Source of the DNA: Cryptomeria japonica
Taxonomy: Eukaryota; Streptophyta; Pinopsida; Cupressales; Cupressaceae
Assembly: GCF_030272615.1 (NCBI RefSeq)
Contig: NC_081406.1
Location: forward strand, 399,110,939 to 399,174,938
Direction: 5' to 3'
DNA: 64,000 nucleotides
Within the stretch, counting starts at the first letter, position 1, and every line of letters starts with the position of its first letter. The notes below the pieces were generated by a model that was not told the DNA's origin, made no database searches, and saw only the letters and a program-made list of their open reading frames with translations. Below are positions 1-10,665 of the stretch, piece after piece. A program made the translations under genes and the position numbers.

Positions 1-350
1 TAACCATCAACATCTTGATAACCTTCTAGAAGCCACACAAACACCACTTATCGAATTCATCAAAAGATCTTCATCAAAGCATTGTTGGTAAAATCCTTAC
101 TGGTAACCAAAAAGGCTTACTAGAACAAATGATAGTATCCAAGTCATCAAATCCCAAACCAACTGAATGTGATGCACATCAGGAACACATGAATAACCAA
201 TCAAAACCAATTCCAATAGCCAAACCAAACTGGAGACAAATCTCCAGATCAACATCAAAGACCAACCACTCTACCGGAGGCTGGTAGACAACAAAACAAC
301 TAGTGTTGACATCAATGCAACATATAATCAATTACTCCAAATTTCCAACA
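1..350 (-). repeat. Element A 3' LTR, inner portion
   Basis: It matches the last 350 bases of the LTR at 4513-5727 and ends in CCAACA at 350. On the plus strand it is followed directly by the pyrimidine complement of a polypurine tract. The outer part of the LTR is beyond the window. Confidence 0.9.
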
Positions 351-363
351 ATCTCTCCCTTTG
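351..363 (-). other. Polypurine tract of element A
   Basis: On the minus strand the bases AAAGGGAGAGAT directly precede the LTR start TGTTGG. This is the expected plus-strand primer for reverse transcription. It sits in a longer box (about 351-375) that resembles the polypurine regions of elements B and D. The stretch 364-751 is 3' untranslated sequence; I see no gene in it. Confidence 0.8.
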
Positions 364-751
364 GATTTGATGGCAAAATAGATGTGAAAAACATCCAAGT
401 GCCAAGAAGTGCCAAAAAAGTCTCCCCCAAAGGAAGACATCCAAGAAACATCCAATAATCTCCCAACAGACCAAACTCCCCATATGATTGATATCCTTAT
501 TAAGATATATTTTTCACATGTATAACTATCCCCATTTGACATCAATGCTATAAATCTGACATAAACATCAAACAAAAATCATAAATCCTCTGAACTACAC
601 AGTTGACTAGTCCCCTTGAGTAGTAGCACCAACACATCAATCTGGAATGAATGATAGTTTTGATAATGCATATCAGACTGCTGCCAGTCAGTATCACTCA
701 AGTCTCTACTAGAGGGGCATAAACTCCCAATCTGTCTCTGAAGTACTCAAA

Positions 752-1399
752 TTATTCCTTAGGAAAAGGTTTAGTGAAATAATTGATAGAATTGTGCTTA
801 GTCTTAGAGTGAAATACGAGATTCTTTGATATGTCAATAGCAATAGAGTTATCACAATAAATAACTACTGGTTCATTACAATCTACCCTTATGTCCTTCA
901 ACTTTTTTTTCATCCATAGAACTTGTGTACAGTTAGTAGCAACAACAACATACTCAGCTTCAATAGTAGATAAAGAAGTACATGATTGTTTCTTGCTGAT
1001 CCATGAAACAAGTTTCTTTCCAAGAAAGAAAGCTCCATCGGATGTTCTCTTCCAGTCATCAACATCTCCAGTCCAGTCAGCATCTATATATGCACATAGT
1101 GTAAAGTCATAATTTTTAGGATACCACAAACCACACTTAGTTGTTCCTTGCAAATACCTAAAAATCCTTTTCACCGCACTCTCATGATTCTCTCTAGGAT
1201 CACTCTGATATCTTGATGCAATACAAACTATATTCAATACATTTGGTCTAGTTTTAGTCAGATATAACAAACTTGCAATCATATATTTATAACTTGTAGG
1301 ATTTACCGGAGCTGGTGCATCATTCTTTGCCAATTTCTCACTTGTAACCATAGGATTACCAACCGGTATGGAATTTTCCATACCAAATTTCTTCAACAA
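752..1399 (-). pseudogene. Element A RNase H domain (copia pol C-terminus)
   Basis: An open stretch of 215 codons carrying the copia RNase H region. It begins in the RT thumb/connection (SLLYLTKTRPN, then YLQGT near residue 85). It continues through YIDADWTGD (residues about 108-116), the KKQSCTSLSTIEAEY block with its catalytic Glu, and YCDNSIAI. It ends at the conserved copia C-terminus IN(Y)FTKPF. The catalytic Asp/Glu/Asp positions appear present. The start is arbitrary: this is part of a polyprotein, separated from the RT piece at 1452-1844 by a short out-of-frame stretch. Confidence 0.9.
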
Positions 1400-1451
1400 C
1401 TCTCTAGCATACTTAGTGACAGATTAAAATACCTTTATCATTTTGAGTAAT

Positions 1452-1844
1452 CTACAAACCTAAGAAAAATTTCAATTCCCCAATCATAGACATCTCAAAT
1501 TCATTCTTCATATTTTCAGAGAATTCCATACATAGCATACCCTCACCTCCAAAAATGATATCATCAGCAAGGACTTCAATAATCAATATGTCATCATCAG
1601 TGATCTTGTAATATAAGTTACTATCAACATTACCTTTAGTGAAACCAAGCTTCAAAAGATATTTGTCCAATCTAGCATACCAAGCTCTAGGGGCTTGTTT
1701 CAATCCATATAAAGCTTTCCTTAACCTGCAAACCATGTTTTTGTCATCTGAAAGTGAAAATCCATTACTTTTCTCAATGCAAACTTCCTCTTCAACTTGA
1801 GAAATTAAATATACCTCATCAGTTTCCAACCTTCTTCTTGTCAT
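1452..1844 (-). pseudogene. Element A reverse transcriptase fragment, N-terminal palm missing
   Basis: 130 codons of copia RT. The conserved ALYGLKQAPRAWYARLD block is at about residues 44-60, and the active-site segment reads VLADDIIFGG where related elements have a YVDD-type box. The two aspartates survive but the preceding residues changed. The fragment begins with the TRRR segment that normally precedes RT, then passes almost at once to EEVCIEKSNGF. The family normally has roughly 130-140 residues between these points, including the first catalytic Asp in the DVKSAFLNG block. That block is absent here, although element B still has it. I infer an internal deletion of about 400 bases. Confidence 0.85.
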
Positions 1845-1857
1845 TACTCCTTATTTT

Positions 1858-2920
1858 CTACTCTCCAATGATCTGATCTTCTGAATAGTTTAACCTTACA
1901 TACCTAGGAGTCTTCTGACTTTCTATTTCTCTGTTGTGATCTTCAGTTACAGTTGAATTTTCTGATACTATTGGGGTAACTGGTTCAACATTTTGTTTTG
2001 GTATAGGTGCTACTAGTTTAGTTATGATCATCTCCACTTCTAGTTCTCTCTCATAAGTTTTGATTTTACCTTTGTACAACTCATCCACCTTGACATTAGC
2101 ACTCTCCACAATTCTCTGCAATCTTTTGTTATAACATCTATTTGTTTTTCTTTCATTAGAATAACCAATAAATATCCCTTCATCACATATAGGATCAAAA
2201 TTTCCATTGGAATCATCTCTTTTGACATAGCATTTACTACCAAAGATTTTGAAATACTTAACTGTAGGTCTATGACCAAACCATAACACATAAGGTGTCT
2301 TATCATTGTCTCTTTCGATATGAACTTTGTTGAATGTGTATACCATCGTGCTCATAGTTTCTCTCCAATAGATATGAGACATATTAGCTTCCATCATCAT
2401 AGTTCTGGCCCCATCCAAGATAGTTATGTTCTTTCTTTCCATAACACCATTCTACTAAGATGTCCGAGGTGCAGACAATTGTCTCCTTATCCCATACTTC
2501 TCACAATAATTTCTAAATTCACCGGATGTAAATTCACCACCCTGATCTGACCTTAAGCATTTAATCTTCAACCCTGTCTCTATCTCAACTTTAGCTTTAA
2601 ATATTTTAAACTTTTCAAAATCTTCAGTTTCTCCCTTAGAAAAGTAACCCGCATCATTCTAGAATAGTCATCAATGATTAGCATAAAATATATATCACCC
2701 TGAAATTTTTTTATTCTAGCAGGACCACAAAAATTAGTATGAATAAGATCAAGAACATCATTAGATTTGTCTTGTATACTCTTTAAATAAGTTCTAACTT
2801 ACTTTCCCATTCGACATTCCTTACATACCGGATTATAGGGCTTCACAATCTTACGTATATCTCTAACAGCCTTAGTTGACCTAATCTTTATAATAAAATC
2901 AAAATTCACATGACACAACC
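1858..2920 (-). pseudogene. Element A integrase region, frameshifted
   Basis: Positions 1858-2442 give 194 codons of the integrase C-terminal part: MERKN at the third catalytic position (Glu), then the YELW-like FGHRPTVKYFKIFGSKCYV block typical of copia integrase. Upstream (2443-2920) the other parts appear only in shifting frames: a gag-pre-integrase segment with HKRLCHVNF and a CKEC zinc half, and a segment with LIHTNFCGP where LIHTDLCGP is usual, so the first catalytic Asp is Asn. The core is therefore doubly damaged (frameshifts plus a substitution). Integrase normally joins the cDNA to host DNA in the nucleus. Confidence 0.85.
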
Positions 2921-2927
2921 TCTTATG

Positions 2928-3998
2928 TCATAACCAACTCTCAACAACTTGTGCAATCAAACATGTCTTCTCACCGGAGTTCAAATGAAAGATTTTACCT
3001 TTAGTCTGAGTACCAATTGCAATTTTCAAACCAGATCTGTTGATGATTTTGCATTTTCCATCCTTGAACTGTAATTGAAATCCATTATCCACCAACTGTC
3101 CTACACTCAAAAGATTATGCTTTAAACCTTCAATATAATAAATACTATTAGTGTTGTGCTTACCATCCAATGATATAGTTCCTCTTCCTCTGATCATACA
3201 TGCTTTGTCATCTTCAAATCTAACCAGACTACCATCAAATTCTTGCAATGATAAGAACTTCCTTTTATCTCTAGTCATATGATATGAACATCCATTGTCT
3301 ATCACCCATTCATCATTGTCTTCAATTTTAGCAGCAAGGGCATTTTCCTCATTTTGAATAATAGGTGTCGGAGCATCTTCCTTGATAGCCAAAAATACCC
3401 ATTCCTTTCCACTGTTGGATCCACTAGCTGAATCTTGTGTCGGTTCATCATTACAATCAGTCACACCTTCCTCATCTGCAAAGTAACATGATTTGTCTTT
3501 GTTCCTCCTATACTTATGCTTGTTTTGATAATCATGGTTAGGCCTAAAATATCTTCTATCTTTCTCTTCAAATCTTGAATTCCTCTCAGGACATCTAGAT
3601 GCAAAATGACCTATCTTATTACATTCAAAACATTTAAAAGGTGATTTTCCTTCGTACTTACTTCCTGTCAGACCTTTAGGTACTCTTCTAGAAAATAGGG
3701 CTTCAAGTATCTCAAACTTATCATCTTCTTTCCTCATTTTCTCTAGTTCCTTTGCATATAAATTATTCCAATCACTCTTGTCGGTTGATGATGCAGATGT
3801 ATGAAAAGCAGATTCAATCTTTGCAGCTCCTTGAGGACCAAATTCTTCAAGCTCAAAAGCAGATAACTTTCCAACCAAAGTATCTATGTTAACAAAAGTG
3901 TTAGCCATTATTTTCATCTCATTAATTGCAGTAGCCTTCATCTTGTAAGCTGGTGGAAAATCTCTCAATACTTTAGAAACAATGCCATCTTCACTCAA
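2928..3998 (-). pseudogene. Element A Gag C-terminus and aspartic protease
   Basis: 356 codons. They carry the C-terminal Gag helix region, a perfect CCHC zinc knuckle CFECNKIGHFASRC (residues about 122-135), then a protease segment WVIDNGCSYHMT (about residue 230). The copia family has Asp-Ser-Gly there; here it is Asp-Asn-Gly, a change expected to impair catalysis. A gag-pre-integrase-type stretch (LLSVGQL, then DGKCKI) follows. The upstream gag start at 4456 is in another frame, so the polyprotein is broken. Confidence 0.9.
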
Positions 3999-4141
3999 AG
4001 ATCCACCACGACACTAAATTCCCATTACAATTTCATTCTCTTTTCATAAAAGCAGCAATCCTTTCATCTTGTTCCATCTTTAGACTCTCATACCTCACCC
4101 GGTAACCATCAAGTTTAGAAATTTTAATAGTAGGGTCACCT

Positions 4142-4456
4142 TCACTCCAACTTATCCCATATAGCCTTTGCAGATGATTGGTTAGTTAATCCCATAATTT
4201 GTTGATTAGAAAGTGCACTCAAGAGTGTTTCTCTATCTCTACAATCATTTTCAATGTCCTTATCCAAGTTTGTCAAAGGAGGATTTCCAGATGTTGGATT
4301 ATGAGGAGTATAGCCTTTCTCTGTGATCTCCCGAATCTCTTTCCTGATACATCTCAAATGAGTCTCCATTTGAATCTTCCATACCCTATAATTTGTTGAA
4401 TCAAGCTTAGGGGTTTCTCTCAGAAAAATAGATGCAATTGAACTATTAGTTTCCAT
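4142..4456 (-). pseudogene. Element A Gag N-terminus
   Basis: 104 codons from a Met located 57 bases inside the LTR/primer-site junction, the expected place for a copia gag start. The sequence (PKLDSTNYRVWKIQMETHL, then ...AIWDKLE) is the N-terminal Gag signature of plant copia elements (DUF4219/UBN2 type). It ends at a stop at 4142, and the continuation to 3998 lies in another frame. Gag normally forms the cytoplasmic particle that packages element RNA. Confidence 0.88.
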
Positions 4457-4498
4457 AGGATCTTCCTCAAGCGGTTAAGATTCTGCAGAGAGGACCAA

Positions 4499-4510
4499 AC
4501 TCTGATACCA
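4499..4510 (-). other. Element A primer binding site (initiator Met tRNA type)
   Basis: On the minus strand, TGGTATCAGAGT lies two bases after the 5' LTR end. It matches the usual plant Met-tRNA primer site TGGTATCAGAGC with one difference at its end. Confidence 0.9.
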
Positions 4511-4512
4511 AT

Positions 4513-5727
4513 TGTTAGGATAACCGATGGACAATTGAGAGGGGGGCTGAATAATTTGTCAATAGATTATAAAAATTTAAGCACACAAAACCTTTTACCG
4601 GAATACATAAACCAAATACCGGAATAGAAGATATAGAAATTAAGCACAAACATAAATTACAAAACAATTACCAACCATCCATAACACATAACACCGAGAT
4701 TTGTACGTGGAAAACAATGGTAAAGGGAAAAATCATGGTGGGAAGCCTACCCACAGTCAGATAATACTTTTGCAACAAGTATGTGATTACAATAAGAGGG
4801 GTGTACACATGCAGGAACACGCACTATCTAGAGTGCACTACTCATCACAAAAGGAGCCTCATTGACTACAAAATAAATCAAGACTACAATCCAGAAAGAT
4901 GAATGAACTGCAAGAATAACATCTCCTATGTTAGAGTATAGTTTCGCTTGAGCTCAAATACCGAAGGTCTTAAACCTCTTACACAAACCTAATTTGATCA
5001 CCTATGATCAACCAAAACCTCTGCATATGATTACAACTTTATTCGCACACACATAATCACATAACCTTAATCCCATACATGATCTACAAAGAGATCTTAC
5101 ATCATATTTATACCAACCCATGACCTAAACAATTAGGTGGGCCACCTATAAGATAATATAATACATTCTTTACATAATCCTACAAACCATTGATACACCA
5201 AGTTGGCCTAAGACCAAAAAAACATAAACTAAATAATAAATACAACCGGTGATACATCGGGAGCATCAACCAACACGTTACATAAACTGGTCCATAAACT
5301 AGTAGAATAATATCAGACCCAAAATAGGTCACCATAAGCCAAATGAAACACCATGATTAACTGGAACATGAACATGATAACCATCAACATCCTGATAACC
5401 TTCTAGAAGCTGCACCAACACCACTTATCAGATTCATCAAAAGATCTTCATCAAAGCGTTGTCCGTAAAACCCTTACTGGTAACCAAAAAGGCTTACTAG
5501 AATAAATGATAGCATACGGATCATCAAATCTCAAACCAATTGAATATGATACACATCAGGAACACATGAATAACCAATCCAAACCAATTCCAATAGGTGG
5601 ACCAAATCAGAGACAAATATCTAGATCAACATCAAAGACCAACCACTCTACTAGAAGCCGGTAGACAGCAAAACAACTGGTGTTGACATCAATGCAACAC
5701 ATAATTAATTCCTCCAAATTGCCAACA
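4513..5727 (-). repeat. Element A 5' LTR (1215 bp)
   Basis: On the plus strand it runs from TGTTAGGATAAC to GCCAACA, giving TG...CA ends. It is bounded by a primer site on one side and a microsatellite on the other. It contains the near-terminal block GAGAGGGGGGCTGAATAA common to these plant LTRs, and several CCGGTA-like words. I see no gene inside it. Confidence 0.92.
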
Positions 5728-5745
5728 TATACATATACATATATA

Positions 5746-5777
<32 letters not shown>

Positions 5778-5850
5778 TATTTATATATGTGTATATATAT
5801 ACACATATATACATATATATATGTGTGTGTGTGTGTATACATAATAATAT
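5728..5850. repeat. TA/CA microsatellite
   Basis: Alternating purine-pyrimidine tract made of TATACA, (TA)n, (CA)n and (TG)n runs. It starts directly at the outer LTR end of element A. 5851-5957 is a short unremarkable stretch. Confidence 0.95.
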
Positions 5851-5957
5851 ACACAATTAATTAGATCTCAACCAATACTATTGTTTTTATGACTACATAG
5901 ACCATTGATGATACTTCTAAAACTGGACCAATACGAACTATTGTAGGAGATTATTTA

Positions 5958-5958
5958 A

Positions 5959-5989
<31 letters not shown>

Positions 5990-6165
5990 TGTGTGTGTGT
6001 GTATATATATATATATAAGTATATGTATATATATATGTGTGTGTGTGTGTATATATGTATATATATAAATATATGTATATATATATGTATATGTATATGC
6101 ATATGCATATATATATGTATGTATGTATATGTATATGCATAGACATATATATGCATATACATAGT
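5958..6165. repeat. CA/TATG microsatellite
   Basis: (CA)n of about 24 bases, (TG)n, then TATATG/TATGTA hexamer-like runs. Open frames across it encode only His/Tyr/Ile/Met/Thr/Cys/Val patterns and are artefacts. Confidence 0.95.
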
Positions 6166-6895
6166 GTTTATGGTGAAAATGGATAACAATAATAACGATA
6201 TTGAAAGGCTAAATGAATTCAACCACAAAACCTTAGCCTAACAACAACAAAGATCCACCATAACATATGAAGATTACCTAAGACAATGCAAATCAAATGA
6301 AATCACAAAGATTATACCATCACATGTCCAATAGGGTTTGGTTCTTCATTCTTCCTATCTCCATTGATCTTGCTTGATATATTTGCTCTCAGATTTTATG
6401 TGCACAAGAGCTCAACAAAGAACGGAATGTGGTTGCAAGTAGGATCGCAATATGCCAAGTAGTCAAATTGATCAAGTAGTTAGGGTTTGATAATGAAGAA
6501 AGCATCTCCTTATATGGAGGACACTATAAGAAATGGAGGGATAAGATTGAGAGGTGTAAAAAGAGGTCGGCTATGATTAGAGGGTAGGTAAAAGAAATAA
6601 TAAAATAATGAAAGGGGTAGGTAGTGTATGAATTAAGAGATGAATGACATGTGTCATGGGTAGAAAAGGTTAATGAATTAATTAAATAAATAAAGATTTA
6701 TTTAATTAATAGAAGAAGTGAGATCAATTAAATAAATAAGATATTTATTTAATTTGGGAAATGGATAATTTAAATAAATAAATGTATTTATTTAAATGAG
6801 AAATAAGGCTAGAAGAGGATAAATGAATTAATTAAATAAATAAAGATTTATTTAATTAGACATGAAAATTTTAGGTGTCTACACATAGATATGTA
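6166..6895. other. AT-rich gene-free stretch with four palindromes
   Basis: No coding sequence is visible. Positions 6677-6710 form a perfect inverted repeat with 15-base arms (ATTAATTAAATAAAT) around a 4-base loop. Related palindromes follow at about 6727-6754, 6769-6796 and 6835-6860. The stretch ends in AGGTGTCTACA before a short TATG tract. The palindromes and this ending could mark a fragment of an old gypsy LTR, but I cannot define its ends. Confidence 0.5.
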
Positions 6896-6900
6896 TATAT
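6896..6900. other. Target site duplication of element B, left
   Basis: TATAT directly before the LTR start at 6901. The same five bases follow the other LTR end at 20958-20962. The flank is a microsatellite, so the match is weak evidence by itself. Confidence 0.6.
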
Positions 6901-7331
6901 TGTTAGTCCCAACCAGTGCTGAGAGGGGAGGGGTGAATTAACACTTTATCAATTTTTCACAATTAAAACTTTTAACTCAAATCTGCACTCACTTAATATT
7001 CATCAATATACTTAATTCTTGCAGACGAATATGCATGCATGAAAAGGTATATTATGGCACCAAGATTTATCTTGTGGAAACCCAAATGGAAGAAAACCAC
7101 GGTGTGAGTAGGAACTCACAAAATTTGTACTCTTCTGGAGTACGCCCAGTGAGGAGCCATCCATGTTAGGAGATTACAAAGACACTGTTAGGTGCCACCT
7201 GGTTAAGCAATTTTGTCTAAGGCCTATTAGTGCCTTTACCCTATTAAAGGTAGCCTGATTAAAGGACTTAAGAACATCAGTTAAGATGTCACCTGATTAA
7301 GGGATTTTACAAAGGGACCTGTTAAAGTCCA
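6901..7331 (-). repeat. Element B 3' LTR, outer part
   Basis: From TGTTAGTCCC to the junction with array C. It matches 19349 to about 19775. The last part (about 7220-7331) is repeated beyond the array at about 13690-13805, which is discussed as a finding. Confidence 0.9.
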
Positions 7332-8536
7332 CCAGGAGGTCAAAAGTCATAATATGAGCAATTTTATTGTATTTGAGGCATTCATAATGTATTAAGGTTA
7401 TTTGAGTCCATTGAATCATAATATGTAAGGATAAATGAGCCATTTTGTCCAAAGATATCATATTTGGTCCATATTGAAGTGTTAAAAGTGTCCATGTAAG
7501 GGTTAGAGTCATTTATGTCAAAAATGCAAAAATTGTAAAAATTGCAAAGTTGAAACATTGCCAAAAAGTGAAACAAAAGTGTAGGAATGAAATCCATTGG
7601 TCATGAGGTGGTTATAATAGTTAGGAATAAGTTGGAAATGGTTTATAAAACCATTTTTGGTCAAAATAAAGAGGGTAGAGCAGTTTGGAGGGGATTTGAC
7701 AAAGATTATCCATCAAACCCTCAAACTATCATAAGGTTTTAAGGAATTTGTGGCTGTCATAGATCCATGGAGAATCACATTTGGTGTAATTTTTATATGT
7801 ATATGTTTTTGAATGATATATTAATGAAATATATTTCAGATGAATCCTTTCTTATTCATTTTTGTGGAGTATTTGGGAAGATATGTTTGTTTTTACAAAA
7901 ATTGTCAAAACCGTGCCAAGGGTTACGCATTTTTGGAAACATTCTCATAACTTTCAATTTAACCATTGGATATGGCTATAAATTTGAGAGACATTTTTTT
8001 AACTCAGTAATATAAAGTCTGACTAAATATATTTTCTTTATGATCAATATTTAAAAAGTTATTGATGATTGTTTGTTACAGTTCATGGTGAAAAGCAGAT
8101 TGGTGAGGGCAGCAATAGTCTGGTTGAAGCATTTGGTATGGTCGCATGATGAATCATAATGAAGAAATGCTATATGTGTTGGAAAGGACTCTGAATCCTC
8201 TTTCTAGTTCTTTTTTTTTTACTTAATTTGGTTAAGAATTGAATAATTTAGGATTATTTTCCTGAAAAATAGTTTATAAAGGATGCAACCCTGCACTACG
8301 GTATTCAAATGACAATAAAGAATTTGTTCTCTCATGTTCTGGTAAATGTTATGATCTGAAATATTGAATTAAGTTCTGTAGGGATGGAATGTAACCTTTA
8401 AAATTGGTTTGGAGTTGATAAGAGTGGTTGATCTTTTTATATGCCTCTTGATTCAAGTTTAAGGTCTTGTATTAGTTTTGGGTCAATAATACCCTTGAAT
8501 GAAGGTTTTATGGTTTGTGATAGATTCTCTGCATCA
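7332..8536 (+). repeat. Array C LTR copy a (5'-truncated)
   Basis: It aligns with the later copies from their base 114 or so onward and ends CTGCATCA. A TATA-like TTTATAAAGG at about 8273 suggests the promoter, with U3 upstream and R/U5 downstream. The open stretch 7767-8015 recurs in every LTR copy with changes. It looks like LTR sequence rather than a gene. Confidence 0.85.
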
Positions 8537-8942
8537 AATTGGTATCAAAGCCCAAAAAAAGATCTAGGATAAGAGATATTTTTGTGTTTTTTGTTACGGA
8601 TGAGTTTTGGTTGCAGGTGCTTGTCCATCTAGCTACAAGAGGATGTTGGTGTTGTGTGTGGGAAGACAAGGAAGGTCTGTCAAGGGCCAAAGGGATGGTA
8701 CAGGGCCATGAGATGGTCCATTGGTTGCCAATTGACTAGGGAGAGAGGAAAAGAGGAGAACTCCTAGGTGAGGCATAGAGGTTTTTGGTGAGGTGATGCA
8801 GCATGGAGAGGTGTACTTATGGTTGGTAAAAGCACTTGCATGGCAGTAACTACAAACTCCATTGGTAGGAGTCACAAAGCGATTGTTCGAGAAGGAAGCA
8901 TCAGCATAAAGAGGCATAAAGAGGTAAAGATGAAGACAAAGG
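8537..8942 (+). other. Array C internal domain 1 with primer site
   Basis: The primer site TGGTATCAAAGC is at 8540-8551, with one change from TGGTATCAGAGC. The rest is about 400 bases of G-rich non-coding sequence ending in a purine tract before the next LTR. Too short for gag, and no conserved frame is visible. Confidence 0.8.
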
Positions 8943-10258
8943 TGAAAATTTAACTCAAAATTTTTCTTGCATGTCATTGTACCCATGTTTCCAAGGGACT
9001 TGGAAACTTTTCAAGGTCAAGAGTATGGTGCAGAGGCACCTAAGCATGCAAGCATACCAGGAGGTCAAAAGTCATAATATGAGAAATTTTATTGTATTTG
9101 AGTCATTCATAATGTATTAAGGTTATTTGAGTCCATTTAATAATAATATGTAAGGATAAATGAGCCATTTTGTCCAAATATATCGTACTTGGTCCATCTT
9201 GAGGTGTTAAAAGTGTCCATGTAAGGGTTAGAGTCATTTATGTCAAAAATGCAAAAATTGTAAAAATTGCAAAGTTGCAACATTGCGAAAAAGTGCAACA
9301 AAAGTGTAAGAATAAAATCCATTGGTCATGAGGTGGTTAGAGTAGTTGGGAAGAAGTTGGAAATGGTTTATAAAACCATGTTTGGTCGAAATCAAAAGGG
9401 TAGAGCAGTTTGGAGGGGATTTGACAAAGATTATCCATCAAACCCTCAAACTGTCATAAGGTTTTAAGGAATCTGTGGCTGTCATAGATCCATGGAGGAT
9501 CACATTTGATGTAATTTTTATATTTTTATGTTTTTTAATGATATATTAAATAAATATATTTCGTATGAATCCTTTTTTATTCATTTTTGTGGAGTATTTG
9601 GGAAGATATATTTGTTTCTACAAAAATTGTCAAAACCCTGCCAAGGGTTACCCATTTTTGGAAACATTCTCCTAACTTTTGATTTTACTGTTGGATTTGG
9701 CTATACATTTGAGAGATTTTTTTTAAATCAATACTCTAACATCTGACTAGAGATATTTTCTTTATGATCAATATTTAAAAAATTTATTGATGACTGTTTG
9801 TTATAGTTCATGGTGAAAAGCAGATTGGTGAAGACAACAACAATTTGATTGCAGCGTTTGGTATGGTCACATGAGGAATCATAATGAAGAAAGGCTATAT
9901 GTGTTGGAAAGGTCTCTCAATCCTCTTTCCAGTTCTTTTTTGTTTGACTTAATTTGGTTAAGAATTAATTAATTTGTGATTATTTTGGTGAAAATAGTTT
10001 ATAAAGGATGAAACCTTGAATAGGGTATTCCATGGCAATAAAGAATTTGTTCTCTCATGTTATGGTGAATGTTATGATCTAAAATCTTCAATGAAGGTTA
10101 GTAGGGTGGAATATAACCTTTAAAATTAGTTTGGAGTTGAGAAGAGTGGTTTATCTTTTTATGTGCCTCTTGATTCAAGTTTAAGGTCTTGTATTAGATT
10201 CGGGTCAGTAATACCCTTGAATGAAGGTTTTATGGTTTGTGATAGATGCTCTGCATCA
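8943..10258 (+). repeat. Array C LTR copy b (1316 bp)
   Basis: Starts TGAAAATTTAACTC and ends CTGCATCA. A TATA-like TTTATAAAGG occurs at about 9999. Confidence 0.85.
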
Positions 10259-10665
10259 AATTGGTATCAGAGCCCAAAAAATGATATGGGATAAGAGAGA
10301 TGTTTGTGTTTTTTTGTTATGGATGAGTTTTGGTTGTAGGTGCTTGTCCATCTAGCTGGAAGAGGAAGTTGGTGTTGTGTGTGGGCAAACACGGAAGGTC
10401 TGTCAAGGGCCAAAGGGATGGTACATGGCCATGAGATGGTCCATTGGTTTCCAAAAGACTAGGGAGAGAGGAAAAGAGGAGAAATCATAGGTGAGGCATA
10501 GAGGTTGTTGCTGAGGTGATGCATCATGGAGAGGTGGGCTTATGGTTGGTAAAATCACTTGGATGGTAGTAACTACAAACTCCATTGGTAGGAGTCACAA
10601 AGCTATTATTTGAGAAGGAAGCAGTAGCATAAAGAGACATAAATTGGTAAAGATGAAGACAAAGG
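10259..10665 (+). other. Array C internal domain 2 with primer site
   Basis: A perfect primer site TGGTATCAGAGC is at 10262-10273. The rest is non-coding and parallels 8537-8942 closely. Confidence 0.82.

Larger units (their letters stand above)
1..5727 (-). mobile_element. Element A: Ty1/copia LTR retrotransposon, cut by window edge
   Basis: A minus-strand copia element. Reading from right to left it has a 5' LTR (4513-5727), a Met-tRNA primer site, gag, protease, integrase, reverse transcriptase and RNase H remnants, a polypurine tract (351-363), and the inner end of the 3' LTR (1-350). The integrase-before-RT order identifies Ty1/copia. The two LTR portions match clearly by eye over positions 1-350 and 5379-5727. 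The left end lies outside the window, so the target duplication cannot be checked; the right flank predicts TATAC. Frameshifts, stops and an apparent deletion in RT show that it is defective. Confidence 0.93.

Noticed and set aside
5938-6228. Minus-strand open frame of 96 codons
   Set aside because: Same microsatellite artefact (CA/TATG repeats).
7767-8015. Recurring 70-80 codon ORF in each array C LTR (also near 9528, 11215 and 12918)
   Set aside because: It follows the repeated LTR sequence, with variable ends and frame-breaking differences and no recognisable motif. It most likely reflects LTR sequence.
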